64,000 nt of DNA from Allosphingosinicella vermicomposti (GTDB taxonomy: Bacteria > Pseudomonadota > Alphaproteobacteria > Sphingomonadales > Sphingomonadaceae), in assembly GCF_003012815.1 (NCBI RefSeq), contig NZ_PXYJ01000004.1, positions 1 to 64,000 of the forward strand, written 5' to 3'. Below, piece after piece: positions 28,106-37,688 of the stretch. Position 1 is the first letter of the stretch; every line of letters starts with the position of its first letter. Under the pieces are notes generated by a model that had not been told where the DNA came from, made no database searches, and saw only the letters and a program-made list of their open reading frames with translations. Made by a program: the position numbers and the translations under genes.

Positions 28106-30478
28106 ATGCTTCAATCGCCCCTTCAGGACGCGGACGTCCTGTCGACGTCTATTGCTTCGCCTCATACGCTTCTCTGCTTTTCCCACCTGCGCTGGAATTT
28201 CGTTTTTCAGCGGCCGCAGCATCTGATGAGCCGATTTGCCCGCGAGCGTCGTGTGATTTTCTGGGAAGAGCCGGAAATTGTGGGCGACGAAGCCGTGTCG
28301 CTGCGGATCATGCCGTGCCGCCAAACGGGCGTGGTCATCGCGACGCCGATGCTTCCGGAAGGGCTTTCGGAAGAAGAGCGGGACGATAATCTAAAGGCAT
28401 TGCTGAGCGGCTTTCTGAATGGCGAGGAAGGGCCCGTCATCCGCTGGTATTACACCCCGATGATGCTGCCTTTTTCGCGGCATATCGAGGCGGTGGCTAC
28501 CGTCTATGACTGCATGGACGAACTCGCCAATTTCCGCTTCGCGCCGCCGCAGCTGCTCGACCTCGAGAGCGAGCTTTTCGAGGCGGCCGACCTCGTCTTC
28601 ACCGGTGGATACAGCCTGTATGAGGCGAAGAAGGCGCGCCATCGCAGCGTCCACCCCTTTCCATCCAGCGTGGACCGGGCGCATTTCGCCAAGGCGCGCG
28701 AGGATGTTGTCGAGCCCGCCGATCAGGCCGCTATCAAGGGTCCGCGCCTCGGTTTTTACGGGGTGATCGACGAGCGGATGGATCTGGAGCTGCTCGCCGG
28801 CCTCGCCGATGCACGGCCCGATTGGTCGCTGGTCATGCTGGGCCCTGTCGTGAAGATCGACCCCGCCGATCTGCCGCAGCGGCCGAACATCCATTATCTG
28901 GGCGGCAAGACCTATGATGAGCTGCCAGCCTATCTGGGCGGTTGGGACGTCGCGTTGATGCCCTTTGCCATCAATGAATCGACCGAGTTCATCTCCCCGA
29001 CCAAGACGCCGGAATATCTGGCGGGCGGAAGGCCGGTCGTGTCGACGCCGATCACCGACGTCATCCGTCATTATGGCGATCTCGATGCCGTCGAGATTAC
29101 GGGAACGGCGGACGAATTTATCGCCGCCTGCGACCGCGCGATGGCGCGTGCCGGAAATCCTGACGCTTGGCTCGACGCGGTCGACGCGAAGCTTTCACAC
29201 CTCAGTTGGGACACGACCTTCGCGCGCATGGCGGGTCTGGTCGCGGGCGTCGCGCAGCCCAAGGCGACGCAGCCTTCGATCGTCGCGACACGGCGGCACG
29301 ATCATTATGACTATCTCGTCGTCGGCGCTGGCTTTGCTGGCTCGGTCCTGGCCGAGCGTCTGGCGAGCCAGCATGGTGCCAAGGTGCTGGTAATCGACAA
29401 GCGCCCGCACATTGCGGGCAACGCCTATGACCGTCCGGACGAAGCGGGCGTGCTCATCCACCAATATGGGCCGCACATCTTCCACACCAATTCGGACGAT
29501 GTCTTCGCCTATCTGTCGAAGTTTACGGAATGGCGCCCCTACGAGCATAACGTGCTAGCCGAGGTACGCGGTAAGCTGGTGCCGATCCCGATCAATCGCA
29601 CGACCCTGAACGCCCTGTTCGATCTCGAACTCAAAACCGACGAGGAAGCAGCCGCCTATCTCGCCTCGCGCGCCGAACCGGTGGCCGAGATCAGGACATC
29701 GGAGGATGTCGTGATTTCAGCCGTCGGACGCGAGCTCTACGAACTCTTCTTTCAGGGCTACACCCGCAAGCAATGGGGTATCGACCCGAGCGGCCTCGAC
29801 AAGGCGGTGACGGCGCGCATTCCGACGCGGACCAACACGGACGACCGCTATTTCGGCGACAAGCATCAGGCGATGCCCAAGGGCGGCTTCACCGCCATGT
29901 TCGCCAACATGCTCGACCATCCGAATATCGACCTGCTGCTCGGCGCCGATTTCAAGGATATCCGCAAGGCCGTCCGCGCCGATCACATCATCTATACCGG
30001 CCCGGTCGACGAATATTTCGACTTCCGTTACGGGAAGCTCCCGTACCGGAGCTTGAAGTTCGAACATAAGGTCGTCGATCAGGAACAGTTCCAGCCGGTG
30101 GCGGTGGTGAACTATCCTAATCCCGACGTGTCCTATACCCGGATCACCGAGTATAAGCATCTGACGGGTCAGGAGAACGCAAAGACCAGCATCACCTATG
30201 AATATCCAAGCGCGGAGGGCGATCCTTATTATCCAATCCCGCGCGCGGAAAATCAGGCCTTGTTCAAGCAGTATGAGGCGCTGGCCGATGCGACGCCGGG
30301 CGTGACCTTCGTGGGCCGCCTGGCCACCTACCGCTACTACAATATGGATCAGGTCGTGGGCCAGGCGCTCGCCACCTTCCGCCGTTTGGACGAGAAGAGG
30401 ACGGCCCTGCTCACGTCCCTCCCCAAGGAAGTGGAATCGGACGATCCCGATATGCTGATCGTCGAACCGGCGGAGTAA
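28106..30478 (+). CDS. glf: Glycosyltransferase / UDP-galactopyranose mutase fusion
   Basis: A 790-aa two-domain cytosolic protein. Residues about 20-385 form a GT-B glycosyltransferase (LRWNFVFQRPQHLM, DCMDELANF, and TKTPEYLAGGRPVVSTPI in the donor-binding half). Residues about 398-770 are a complete flavin-dependent UDP-galactopyranose mutase (YDYLVVGAGFAGSVLAERLA, DKRPHIAGNAYD, GPHIFHTNSDDV, YTRKQWGIDP, GGFTAMF, YYNMDQVVGQAL). The mutase makes UDP-galactofuranose. Fusion to a transferase suggests the product is used directly to add galactofuranose or a related sugar to a surface glycan. It is divergently placed from the tRNA and convergent with the GH1/RmlD fusion. Confidence 0.93.
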   Translation: MLQSPLQDADVLSTSIASPHTLLCFSHLRWNFVFQRPQHLMSRFARERRVIFWEEPEIVGDEAVSLRIMPCRQTGVVIATPMLPEGLSEEERDDNLKALLSGFLNGEEGPVIRWYYTPMMLPFSRHIEAVATVYDCMDELANFRFAPPQLLDLESELFEAADLVFTGGYSLYEAKKARHRSVHPFPSSVDRAHFAKAREDVVEPADQAAIKGPRLGFYGVIDERMDLELLAGLADARPDWSLVMLGPVVKIDPADLPQRPNIHYLGGKTYDELPAYLGGWDVALMPFAINESTEFISPTKTPEYLAGGRPVVSTPITDVIRHYGDLDAVEITGTADEFIAACDRAMARAGNPDAWLDAVDAKLSHLSWDTTFARMAGLVAGVAQPKATQPSIVATRRHDHYDYLVVGAGFAGSVLAERLASQHGAKVLVIDKRPHIAGNAYDRPDEAGVLIHQYGPHIFHTNSDDVFAYLSKFTEWRPYEHNVLAEVRGKLVPIPINRTTLNALFDLELKTDEEAAAYLASRAEPVAEIRTSEDVVISAVGRELYELFFQGYTRKQWGIDPSGLDKAVTARIPTRTNTDDRYFGDKHQAMPKGGFTAMFANMLDHPNIDLLLGADFKDIRKAVRADHIIYTGPVDEYFDFRYGKLPYRSLKFEHKVVDQEQFQPVAVVNYPNPDVSYTRITEYKHLTGQENAKTSITYEYPSAEGDPYYPIPRAENQALFKQYEALADATPGVTFVGRLATYRYYNMDQVVGQALATFRRLDEKRTALLTSLPKEVESDDPDMLIVEPAE

Positions 30479-30531
30479 GGATCGAGGCCGGGGAGTGGAA
30501 ACTCTGGCCCTTTTTGTGTACCCCCAAACCC

Positions 30532-30606
30532 CGTTCGTCCCGAGCGTAATCGAGGGGCGCACTTCTGGTTTTCGTTTCAGCCCCTCGACTTCGCTCGGGA
30601 CGAACG
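30532..30606. repeat. Palindromic repeat with CGTTCGTCCCGAGCG ends
   Basis: The 26-bp left arm (30532-30557) pairs with 30581-30606 with a few mismatches (CCCCTCGA...CGGGACGAACG). It belongs to a different repeat family from the CTTCGACAAGC elements. It lies between the convergent glf and GH1/RmlD genes and may terminate both. Confidence 0.85.
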
Positions 30607-30615
30607 AGGTCGGAA

Positions 30616-32799
30616 CTAGGCCAGTATCTTGGGCCGCACCTGAGCCACGAAATCGTCAATCGCATGATCGACCGGGCGAAGCAGTGCGCCGCAGCGGCTG
30701 ATGAGAGCGGTATTTGCCCCCTCCCCACTCGGCACCGGCGCGATCAGCGATCCGTCATAGCCTGCGCGATCGGCGATCCGCCGTGCAAATTCGTGCCAGC
30801 TCAGACTGCCCTGGTTGGTGAGATGCCACACCCCCTTCTCTCCATCGATCAGCAGATCGAGCGTCGCATGGCAAAGGTCCGGCACATAGGTCGGCGAAAC
30901 CACGGTGTTCGGACAGGCGCCAACCGGCTCGCCGCGCGCGAGGCCGTTCAGGATCGCCCAAGCGAAATTATATTCGTCCCAGGGCCCGAAAAAGGCCGCG
31001 GTCCGGATCATCAATGCATCGCCGCTTATGCTCAGCACACGGCCTTCCCCATCCGCCTTGCTCAGACCGTAAACGCCTAGGGGATCGAGCGGATCATCCT
31101 CCCAGTACGGCCCCGCGCGGCCATTGAAGACGAGATCGGACGAGAAGGTGACAAACGGCACGCCGGCCTCCGCGCAAGCCTCTGCCAGACGCTGAGGCCC
31201 CAGGCTGTTCGCGGCGAAGCAGGCGTCGCGCTCGCGTTCGGCATCGGCGACGCGCACGAACCCGGCGGCATTGATGATCGCCCAGGGCCGGTGCTCGTCT
31301 TGGGCCCGACGGATCGACTGCGCATCGCAAAGGTCAAGCTCGCTGCGGCTCGTCAGGCAATTGGGAAGGCCGCGATGTTCGGCGATGCGGGAAAAGGCAC
31401 GGCCGAGCGTCCCCGTCGCGCCGGTAATCAGCAGCTTGCGTCCGGGCCCGCAACCAAGTTTGCGGCCGTTCCAGGGATAGAGCCGCTCCGGGCGCCGCCA
31501 CCAGCCCGGCAGATCGAGAACTGGATGGTCGAACGTCTGGCCTGTTGCAAAGGCGCGCGCGGCTGAGGCGAGGATCGTAGGGCGCGGTGTGGGCGCACGC
31601 GCGTCAAAGGCGCCGACATCGTAAACACCTTCCCTGCGGGTCAGTAGGGATCGCCAATCGACATTGCCGAACAAAGACCAAACCGTCACGGCACGGAGAT
31701 CGACGCCCTCACCCCGCAACTGCCCTGCTGTGTTCCAGACTTCCACGAACCAACGCAATTGTTCGTCGCGCGTGCAGCCGTGATGCACTTCGGTGATGGC
31801 CAGCGGAATTTTGTAGCGTTGCCAGGCTTCGCGGAGGCGGTGTTCGAAGCCGGCTTTCCCGTCGAGGCGCCCGACGCGCACAGCCTCCGCATCGATATAT
31901 ATGTCGCGCCCATTCCCGCCCGGCTCGACATCCGGGTAGAGTTCGACCCGGTGATCCAGGAAGCGTTCGCTTGTCAGATAATGGTTGATGCCGATCAGAT
32001 CGGGGCGCGCTTCCCCGGACGCGAGATCGTCCAGAAGGGTCGCCGGAACGCCGCTCTTCAGCATCCAATCATGAAATGCGTGGCCCGGGCAGACGCGTCC
32101 GCACAGCAGGTCGAAACTCAGCCAGCGCCGCTCATTTTCGTGCGCGGCCTGATAGCGAAGCGGAGCGGTGGAAAAGGTCTTGCCCAGATCCTCCGTTTGA
32201 ATGAGCCGCGCGGAGGGATTGATGCTGCGGATCGCGCGCATCGCCTTCAAGACGCCATGGCATTGGAAAGCGAGCGCGCGCAGGAACGAGCCGAAATCCC
32301 GGGCGTGCGGATACCAATGATCGTAAAGCGCCGAAAAGCGAGCGGTGGTGAGCGGTTCGTTGACCGGTGTCCAATCCTCGATCCAGGGATAACGTTCGGC
32401 GACGCGCGCGGCAAAGTTCGCGAGTTTTTTCGGAAAGGCCGGGTCGAGGAGATCGGTATAATGCGGCCCCGAGCCGTGATGGCAAAGCCCGCCGATCACA
32501 CGCACACCGCGCGCGCGCAGACGGCCGAGCCGCTCATCCGTCCAGGTGAAATCGAGCTGGTCCGGGTCTTCCGGCGCGATCCGTTCCCACAGGATTGGAT
32601 AGCGGACGGCGGTTACGCCAAGATCGGCGATCAGATCGATATCGTCGGCGCGAAGGCTATGCCCGGTCTCGGCCAGTTCATCACGCCAGCCGTCGCCGAC
32701 GCGCACGACCGAACATTCGACGCCGCCCCACAATTCCAGCTTGCCACCGGGGTGCATTAGCCCGTTCGTCACAGCCTTGCCCGTCCTCTCCGGCGGCAT
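30616..32799 (-). CDS. Family 1 glycoside hydrolase / RmlD-type reductase fusion
   Basis: A 727-aa protein. The N-terminal about 450 residues resemble GH1 beta-glycosidases (ELWGGVECSVVRVGDGWRDEL, the DWTPVNEPLTTARFS acid/base Glu, ITEVHHGC near the nucleophile position, WSLFGNVDWRSLL). The C-terminal about 285 residues are an RmlD/dTDP-4-dehydrorhamnose reductase-like Rossmann domain (ITGATGTLGRAF, NAAGFVRVADAE, SSDLVFNG, YGLSK as the YxxxK dyad). ATG 32799 avoids overlap with cyanophycinase; an ATG at 32757 is also possible. The combination suggests sugar handling for a surface polysaccharide, but substrates of both domains are unknown. It follows cphA and cphB on the same strand. Confidence 0.85.
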   Translation of the reverse strand: MPPERTGKAVTNGLMHPGGKLELWGGVECSVVRVGDGWRDELAETGHSLRADDIDLIADLGVTAVRYPILWERIAPEDPDQLDFTWTDERLGRLRARGVRVIGGLCHHGSGPHYTDLLDPAFPKKLANFAARVAERYPWIEDWTPVNEPLTTARFSALYDHWYPHARDFGSFLRALAFQCHGVLKAMRAIRSINPSARLIQTEDLGKTFSTAPLRYQAAHENERRWLSFDLLCGRVCPGHAFHDWMLKSGVPATLLDDLASGEARPDLIGINHYLTSERFLDHRVELYPDVEPGGNGRDIYIDAEAVRVGRLDGKAGFEHRLREAWQRYKIPLAITEVHHGCTRDEQLRWFVEVWNTAGQLRGEGVDLRAVTVWSLFGNVDWRSLLTRREGVYDVGAFDARAPTPRPTILASAARAFATGQTFDHPVLDLPGWWRRPERLYPWNGRKLGCGPGRKLLITGATGTLGRAFSRIAEHRGLPNCLTSRSELDLCDAQSIRRAQDEHRPWAIINAAGFVRVADAERERDACFAANSLGPQRLAEACAEAGVPFVTFSSDLVFNGRAGPYWEDDPLDPLGVYGLSKADGEGRVLSISGDALMIRTAAFFGPWDEYNFAWAILNGLARGEPVGACPNTVVSPTYVPDLCHATLDLLIDGEKGVWHLTNQGSLSWHEFARRIADRAGYDGSLIAPVPSGEGANTALISRCGALLRPVDHAIDDFVAQVRPKILA

Positions 32800-32833
32800 G
32801 AGGCGCGATGCCGCGTTCTTTGCGTAACGAACA

Positions 32834-33634
32834 CTAACCCGGAATGGGCCTGCGCCGTTCAAGATCGAACAGGTCGCCGCTCGCCAGAACATGAACGCGC
32901 ACATCGTGCATGGACAATGTGACTTCGGGCTTCGCTTCAGCAACGTTCGAATGGGTGACGCCCGATCCGTCGATCACATAAACCGCGCCATCGCCAACCA
33001 CCCTAAGCTGTTCCCGCTCGACAATCGCGGCCGTATCTTCGTCGATGCCGATGCCGAGCACGCGCGGATTATGTGCGACCGCGCCCAATATGCGGCCAAA
33101 TCGCCCGCGCTCTGCGAAATGCTGGTCGATGATGACGTTGCGCATGAGGCCGAGGCCGGGCGCCATGTGGAGATCGCCGATGCGGTGGGTTTCCTGGCTC
33201 GTTCCCTTGACGAGCATCGTATCGCTCATCACCGAAGCGCCTGCCGACGTTCCCGCGACAAGGCCGCCGCGTGCGTGCAGGGCCCGTACCTTCTCCTCGA
33301 TCGGCGTCGCGCCGATTTGGCTAGTGATGCGCAACTGGTCACCACCGGTGAAGAACAGGCCTGCCGCATCGTCGAGGATGTCGATCTTCTGGGGCACTTC
33401 GCCACGATCTTCGACATAGAGCTCGACGAGGTCGCCGACGCCTAAATCGCGGAACGCCCGCTGATATTGGTCGAAATAGCCGCGCGGTTCGTGGCTCGCC
33501 ACTGTCGCGAGGACCAGCTTGCCGCCGGCCACACGCTGCGCGATTTCCCGCAAGATCAGCCGGTCGCCGTTGGGGCTGCGGTCCTCACCGCCGCCGATGA
33601 TGATGAGATCGCCTTTCCCCAAAGCGCCGGTCAT
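32834..33634 (-). CDS. cphB: Cyanophycinase
   Basis: A 266-aa serine-type exopeptidase of the S51 family that cleaves cyanophycin into beta-Asp-Arg dipeptides. Motifs are LIIIGGGEDRS, FFTGGDQLRITS, the nucleophile Ser in AGTSAGASVMS and DQHFAERGR. The ATG at 33634 is selected because GGAGAG lies five bases upstream; ATG at 33649 is an alternative. It follows cphA by 22 bp, forming a synthesis/degradation pair. No isoaspartyl dipeptidase gene is seen in the window. Confidence 0.93.
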   Translation of the reverse strand: MTGALGKGDLIIIGGGEDRSPNGDRLILREIAQRVAGGKLVLATVASHEPRGYFDQYQRAFRDLGVGDLVELYVEDRGEVPQKIDILDDAAGLFFTGGDQLRITSQIGATPIEEKVRALHARGGLVAGTSAGASVMSDTMLVKGTSQETHRIGDLHMAPGLGLMRNVIIDQHFAERGRFGRILGAVAHNPRVLGIGIDEDTAAIVEREQLRVVGDGAVYVIDGSGVTHSNVAEAKPEVTLSMHDVRVHVLASGDLFDLERRRPIPG

Positions 33635-33656
33635 ATTGCTCTCCGCCATCAGCCGG

Positions 33657-36437
33657 TCAGACCGCGATGCTGAGGCGCGGGCGGTACGCGGCAGGGCTGC
33701 CGCCTCCAACCGTCTGGAAGTTGAGCACCTGCTTCCAGCAGCCCTCGACATCTGTGGGCGTGAGGATGACGAGATCGCCTGGCTCGGCCGAACGCAGCGC
33801 CGCGTCCGTTGCCTCCGCTTCGCCCCGGATCAGGTGGACGGAGGACGGCGAGATTCCGGCCACGACCGCGCCCTGTTTTAAAAGCGCCATCACCTGTCCC
33901 CGTGTGCGTCCGCGTGTACCCGGGTCTTCGCGGAAAAAGAGCGTGTCGAAGATTCGCGCCGAAATCCGGCCCATCTCCATAATGTCTTCGTCACGACGAT
34001 CGCCGGGAATCGAGATCACGCCGATCGACCTTTTGTGGCGCGAACGCAGTCCGGAAACGGCTTCACCAAGCGCGTTTAATCCGGCCGGATTATGAGCATA
34101 GTCCATGATCACCCGGAAGCCGTGGGCATCGTGAACATTGAGCCTCCCCGGATTTTGTTCGAAGCTGGAATGGAAGGTCGCGAGCGCCGCGCGGATGGTG
34201 AGGAGCGGAACGCCATAAGCGGCACAGATCGCCGCCGCCGCGAGCGCATTGGCGATATTGAAAGTAGCAAGGCCGTGGAGCGTCGCCGGGATTTCAGCCG
34301 CCCAGATGATCGCCTCGCGCCGCCCGTCGCGATGGAGGACGATGCAGCCGCCATCGGCGCCCTGCTCCCGGACCACTGCCATGCCGCCGCGATCGATGTG
34401 GCGCTGAAGCCAGGGGGCCATGCTCCCCCCGCCCGCCAGGCTGAACCAGCAAATGCGTCCGCGTGCGCGGCGGGCCATGGCGCGGGTCATCGGATCGTCG
34501 GCATTGAGAACCGAGGTACCACGCCGGCTCACCGTTTCCACCACCAGCGACTTGAGACGCGCAAGATCCTCGATCGTCTCGATGCCCTTCAGGCCGAGAT
34601 GATCGGGCGTAACGTTGAGGGCCGCGCCGATATCCGCCCGTTCATAGCCAAGGCCTTCGCGCAGGATGCCGCCGCGCGCGGTTTCGAGCACGGCCACTTC
34701 GACGGTGGGGTCGTTCAGTACCTTGCGCGCGCTCTTCGGACCCGTCGCATCGCCGGGCGCGACGAGGCAATCGTTCACATAGACGCCACTCGTCGATGTC
34801 AGGCCGACAGCCGCGCCGGTGAGGCGAAGGATGTGCTTCACCATGCGCCCGGTGGTCGACTTGCCGTTGGTGCCGGTGAGCGCGATGATCGGCACACGGC
34901 TCTGCGCCCCTTCGGGATAAAGAAGGCCGATGACTGGCTTTGCCACATCGCGGGGCACGCCTTCCGACGGTTCGATATGCATTCGGAATCCGGGTGCCGC
35001 ATTCACCTCCACAATCCCGCCGCCGGTTTCGCGCACCGATCGCGTGATGTCCGGTGCCAGAAAGTCGATGCCCGCGACATCAAGGCCCAGGATCAACGCC
35101 GCGCGGCGAGCGATCTCCGCATTGTCGGGATGGATTTCATTGGTCCGGTCGACCGCCGTGCCGCCCGTGGACAGATTTGCAGTCGGTCGCAGGAATACCA
35201 CCTCGCCAGGCCCCGGAACGGTATCGAGATCCTGGTTCGACCGCGCGAGAAAGTGGACGAGCGCCGCATCGGTCTTGATGCGGGTCATCACCTTTTCATG
35301 CCCTTCCCCCCGGCGGGGGTCGCAATTCACCCGTTCGATAAGCGCCGCGATGGTGCTTTGCCCGTCGCCTACAACATGAGCAGGAATGCGTTCGGCAACG
35401 GCAATCACATTTCCGCCCACAACAAGGATGCGGTGATCGCGGCCCTGAAGGTGTTGCTCGACGATAACCGACCTGCCTTTGGCCTCGGCCAGCGCAGCGG
35501 CAAAGCCCGCGCGCAGCTGATCGCTATCTCCAATGTCCGTCGTCACGCCGCGGCCGTGATTGCCGTCGAGCGGCTTAGTGACAAGCGGATAGCCGAGCCG
35601 CCGCGCCGCCTTCACAGCCTCTTCTTCGCTTTGCACGACGGCACCGCGGGGCACGGGAATACCGTTTTCGCCGAGCAGTCTTTTCGTGAAATCCTTATCG
35701 CCCGCCGCCTCAACTGCGATGAGCGAGGTGCGCCCGGTCACGCTCGCGCGCAGCCGCTGCTGATATTTACCCTGGCCAAGCTGGATCAGGCTGCCTTCGT
35801 TGAGCCGCTGAACCGGAATGTCGCGGCGTCGCGCTTCGTCGACCAACGCCTGCGTCGTCGGCCCGAGGGACGTGCGTCGCACCAGCCGCCTGAGCGCAGC
35901 CAACCGCCCGTCCAGGTCAAATGGCGTCTCGAAGGCGTGAAGGCGATCGAGCCCTTCGACGCCCTGCAAATGATCGAGCAATAAGGTGTCGAGCAACTCG
36001 ATCGCGGCCCGGCCCGCCGCCAGCGCCACCCCTTCATGCTCGTAGGCGAACATGATGTTATAGACGCCCTCGCGGCCCTTCACGCCGCGCGTCTTGCCGC
36101 GCGAGAGCCGGTGCCCGGCGAGGCTTTGCAGCTCAAGCGCGACATGTTCGGCAATGTGGCCGAGCCAGGTGCCATCGCGCAGCCGCCGCACGAAGCCGCC
36201 CGGCTCCTTGTAGCAGCAGCCGTGGCGCTCCAACCCCGGAAGCAGGGCGATGAGGCGGTCGGTGAAACCCGGCAAGCGGTTCGATGGCCATTCTTCCATC
36301 CGCCCGAGATCGAGCATAATCCGCACCATCGGCATATGGCTATAATAATGAGCGCCGCGATACACGCCGGTTTCCAGCACCCGCACAGGCTGGGTCAGCC
36401 GCCGCGTTGCTGCATCACTTTCCGCGCCAAAAAACAT
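33657..36437 (-). CDS. cphA: Cyanophycin synthetase
   Basis: A 926-aa enzyme that polymerises multi-L-arginyl-poly-L-aspartate, a nitrogen and carbon reserve, from Asp, Arg and ATP. Three parts are visible: an N-terminal domain (HIAEHVALELQSLAG), an ATP-grasp domain (about 220-480: LVTKPLDGNHGRGV, EQHLQGRDHRILVVG, NLSTGGTAVD, VEVNAAPGFRMH) and a Mur-ligase-like domain (P-loop TGTNGKSTT, NADDPM, MDYAHNPAGL). The ATG at 36437 has AGGA nine bases upstream; ATG at 36446 directly abuts it. It is divergent from the GH16 gene across about 275 bp. Confidence 0.95.
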   Translation of the reverse strand: MFFGAESDAATRRLTQPVRVLETGVYRGAHYYSHMPMVRIMLDLGRMEEWPSNRLPGFTDRLIALLPGLERHGCCYKEPGGFVRRLRDGTWLGHIAEHVALELQSLAGHRLSRGKTRGVKGREGVYNIMFAYEHEGVALAAGRAAIELLDTLLLDHLQGVEGLDRLHAFETPFDLDGRLAALRRLVRRTSLGPTTQALVDEARRRDIPVQRLNEGSLIQLGQGKYQQRLRASVTGRTSLIAVEAAGDKDFTKRLLGENGIPVPRGAVVQSEEEAVKAARRLGYPLVTKPLDGNHGRGVTTDIGDSDQLRAGFAAALAEAKGRSVIVEQHLQGRDHRILVVGGNVIAVAERIPAHVVGDGQSTIAALIERVNCDPRRGEGHEKVMTRIKTDAALVHFLARSNQDLDTVPGPGEVVFLRPTANLSTGGTAVDRTNEIHPDNAEIARRAALILGLDVAGIDFLAPDITRSVRETGGGIVEVNAAPGFRMHIEPSEGVPRDVAKPVIGLLYPEGAQSRVPIIALTGTNGKSTTGRMVKHILRLTGAAVGLTSTSGVYVNDCLVAPGDATGPKSARKVLNDPTVEVAVLETARGGILREGLGYERADIGAALNVTPDHLGLKGIETIEDLARLKSLVVETVSRRGTSVLNADDPMTRAMARRARGRICWFSLAGGGSMAPWLQRHIDRGGMAVVREQGADGGCIVLHRDGRREAIIWAAEIPATLHGLATFNIANALAAAAICAAYGVPLLTIRAALATFHSSFEQNPGRLNVHDAHGFRVIMDYAHNPAGLNALGEAVSGLRSRHKRSIGVISIPGDRRDEDIMEMGRISARIFDTLFFREDPGTRGRTRGQVMALLKQGAVVAGISPSSVHLIRGEAEATDAALRSAEPGDLVILTPTDVEGCWKQVLNFQTVGGGSPAAYRPRLSIAV

Positions 36438-36711
36438 CGGGTTCATTCCTAAGCTCTGCCGATTGGGGATCCCGGATGACGGCCAGGACGGCAGGGGGGA
36501 CCTGAAGCCAGAATGCCCGGAATGAAGGCGCAGTTCCCCAACTTTACTCAGGTTAGTGAGTAAGTTGCGTCCAAGGCCACGAAAGCCCCTGAAAACCCCG
36601 AATAATAACAATTGCCTTGAATGCTGCGCTTGATTTTCAGGCCGCCATTTTCTTTTCAGACGCGTGCGTTAGGATCACCGTTCCCTGCGATCCATGACTT
36701 TGGGATGTGCC

Positions 36712-37593
36712 ATGATCTCGACCTTGCTCGCCTTTTCCCTTGCCGCCGCCGTTCAGGCCGAGACGCTGGCCGCGTCCAACCAGAAGGCGGAGGGGCCGAT
36801 GGCCATCCCCACGGGCGCGCCCTCCTTTGCTGACGAGTTCGATGGTCAGGAAATCGATCCTGCCGTGTGGCGCTACGATACCGCGCGGAACAAGGCGGGG
36901 TGGCACAATAACGAGAAGCAATATTATTCAGCCGCGCGGCCCGAAAATGCGCGGATCGAAAATGGCGCGCTCGTCATCGAAACGCGGCGCGAGCGGCTGG
37001 ATCAGGCGCCGGACTTTGGCGGCCAGGATTATACCTCCGCACGGCTGATCACGCAGCAGCCGCTTGGCTACGGCTTCTATGAAATCCGCGCGAAGCTGCC
37101 CTGCGGTCGCGGCATCTGGCCCGCCATCTGGCTGTTGCCGCTCGAGGGCAAATGGCCGGATGCGGGCGAGATCGACATCATGGAAATGGTGGGCTGGGAT
37201 CCAAACGTCATCCATGCAACGCTGCACAGCGGCGCGTTCAACCACCGGCTTGGCACGCAGCGCGGGGCGCAGACGCGCGTGCCGACAAGCTGCAGCGCCT
37301 TCCACGATTATCAGCTCGATTGGCAGCCGGACGCGATCACGATCGGCGTGGACGGGCAGGCCTTCATGCGGGTCCGGAACGATCAGCCCGGCGGCGCCGC
37401 GGCCTGGCCCTTCACCACGCCCTACCACCTCATCCTCAACGTCGCGGTGGGCGGCGACTGGGCGAGCCAGAAGGGTGTAGATGATCAGTCTTTTCCGCAG
37501 CTTATGACCGTCGATCATGTTCGCTACTGGAAATCGGACGCGACTCACGCCCCGTCCGTGGCTTCCGCGAAACAGGGTCCGGGAAAACCGTAA
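36712..37593 (+). CDS. Secreted GH16 family glycoside hydrolase
   Basis: A 293-aa exported enzyme with signal peptide MISTLLAFSLAAAVQA and one GH16 beta-jellyroll domain. The catalytic motif GEIDIMEMVG supplies nucleophile and acid/base glutamates (ExDxxE), flanked by WPAIWLLP and HATLHSGAFN. GH16 members hydrolyse beta-1,3 or beta-1,3-1,4 glucans or related polysaccharides, so laminarin- or glucan-like polymers are plausible. The next gene is a large TonB receptor, suggesting a degrade-and-import unit. The ATG at 36712 is chosen for GGGA six bases upstream; a GTG or ATG further up would lengthen the signal peptide. Confidence 0.9.
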   Translation: MISTLLAFSLAAAVQAETLAASNQKAEGPMAIPTGAPSFADEFDGQEIDPAVWRYDTARNKAGWHNNEKQYYSAARPENARIENGALVIETRRERLDQAPDFGGQDYTSARLITQQPLGYGFYEIRAKLPCGRGIWPAIWLLPLEGKWPDAGEIDIMEMVGWDPNVIHATLHSGAFNHRLGTQRGAQTRVPTSCSAFHDYQLDWQPDAITIGVDGQAFMRVRNDQPGGAAAWPFTTPYHLILNVAVGGDWASQKGVDDQSFPQLMTVDHVRYWKSDATHAPSVASAKQGPGKP

Positions 37594-37613
37594 CGCTCCT
37601 GTAACACAGCCTC

Positions 37614-37651
37614 TTGACAGCGTTCACAATCCACGCGAGTGAGCGTTCTCA
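37614..37651 (+). promoter_or_regulatory. Possible promoter/operator before the TonB receptor
   Basis: A perfect -35 hexamer TTGACA lies at 37614-37619 and a palindromic TGAGCGTTCTCA at 37640-37651. No convincing -10 is found at 16-18 bases. LacI-type operators often lie in front of sphingomonad carbohydrate receptors, which makes this a candidate only. Confidence 0.3.
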
Positions 37652-37688
37652 ACAAGCGCGGATCAGCCGCGCGATACAGGGGAGGTGC

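Noticed and set aside
34092-35984. 630-aa plus-strand frame opposite cphA
   Set aside because: Antisense shadow of the cyanophycin synthetase gene.
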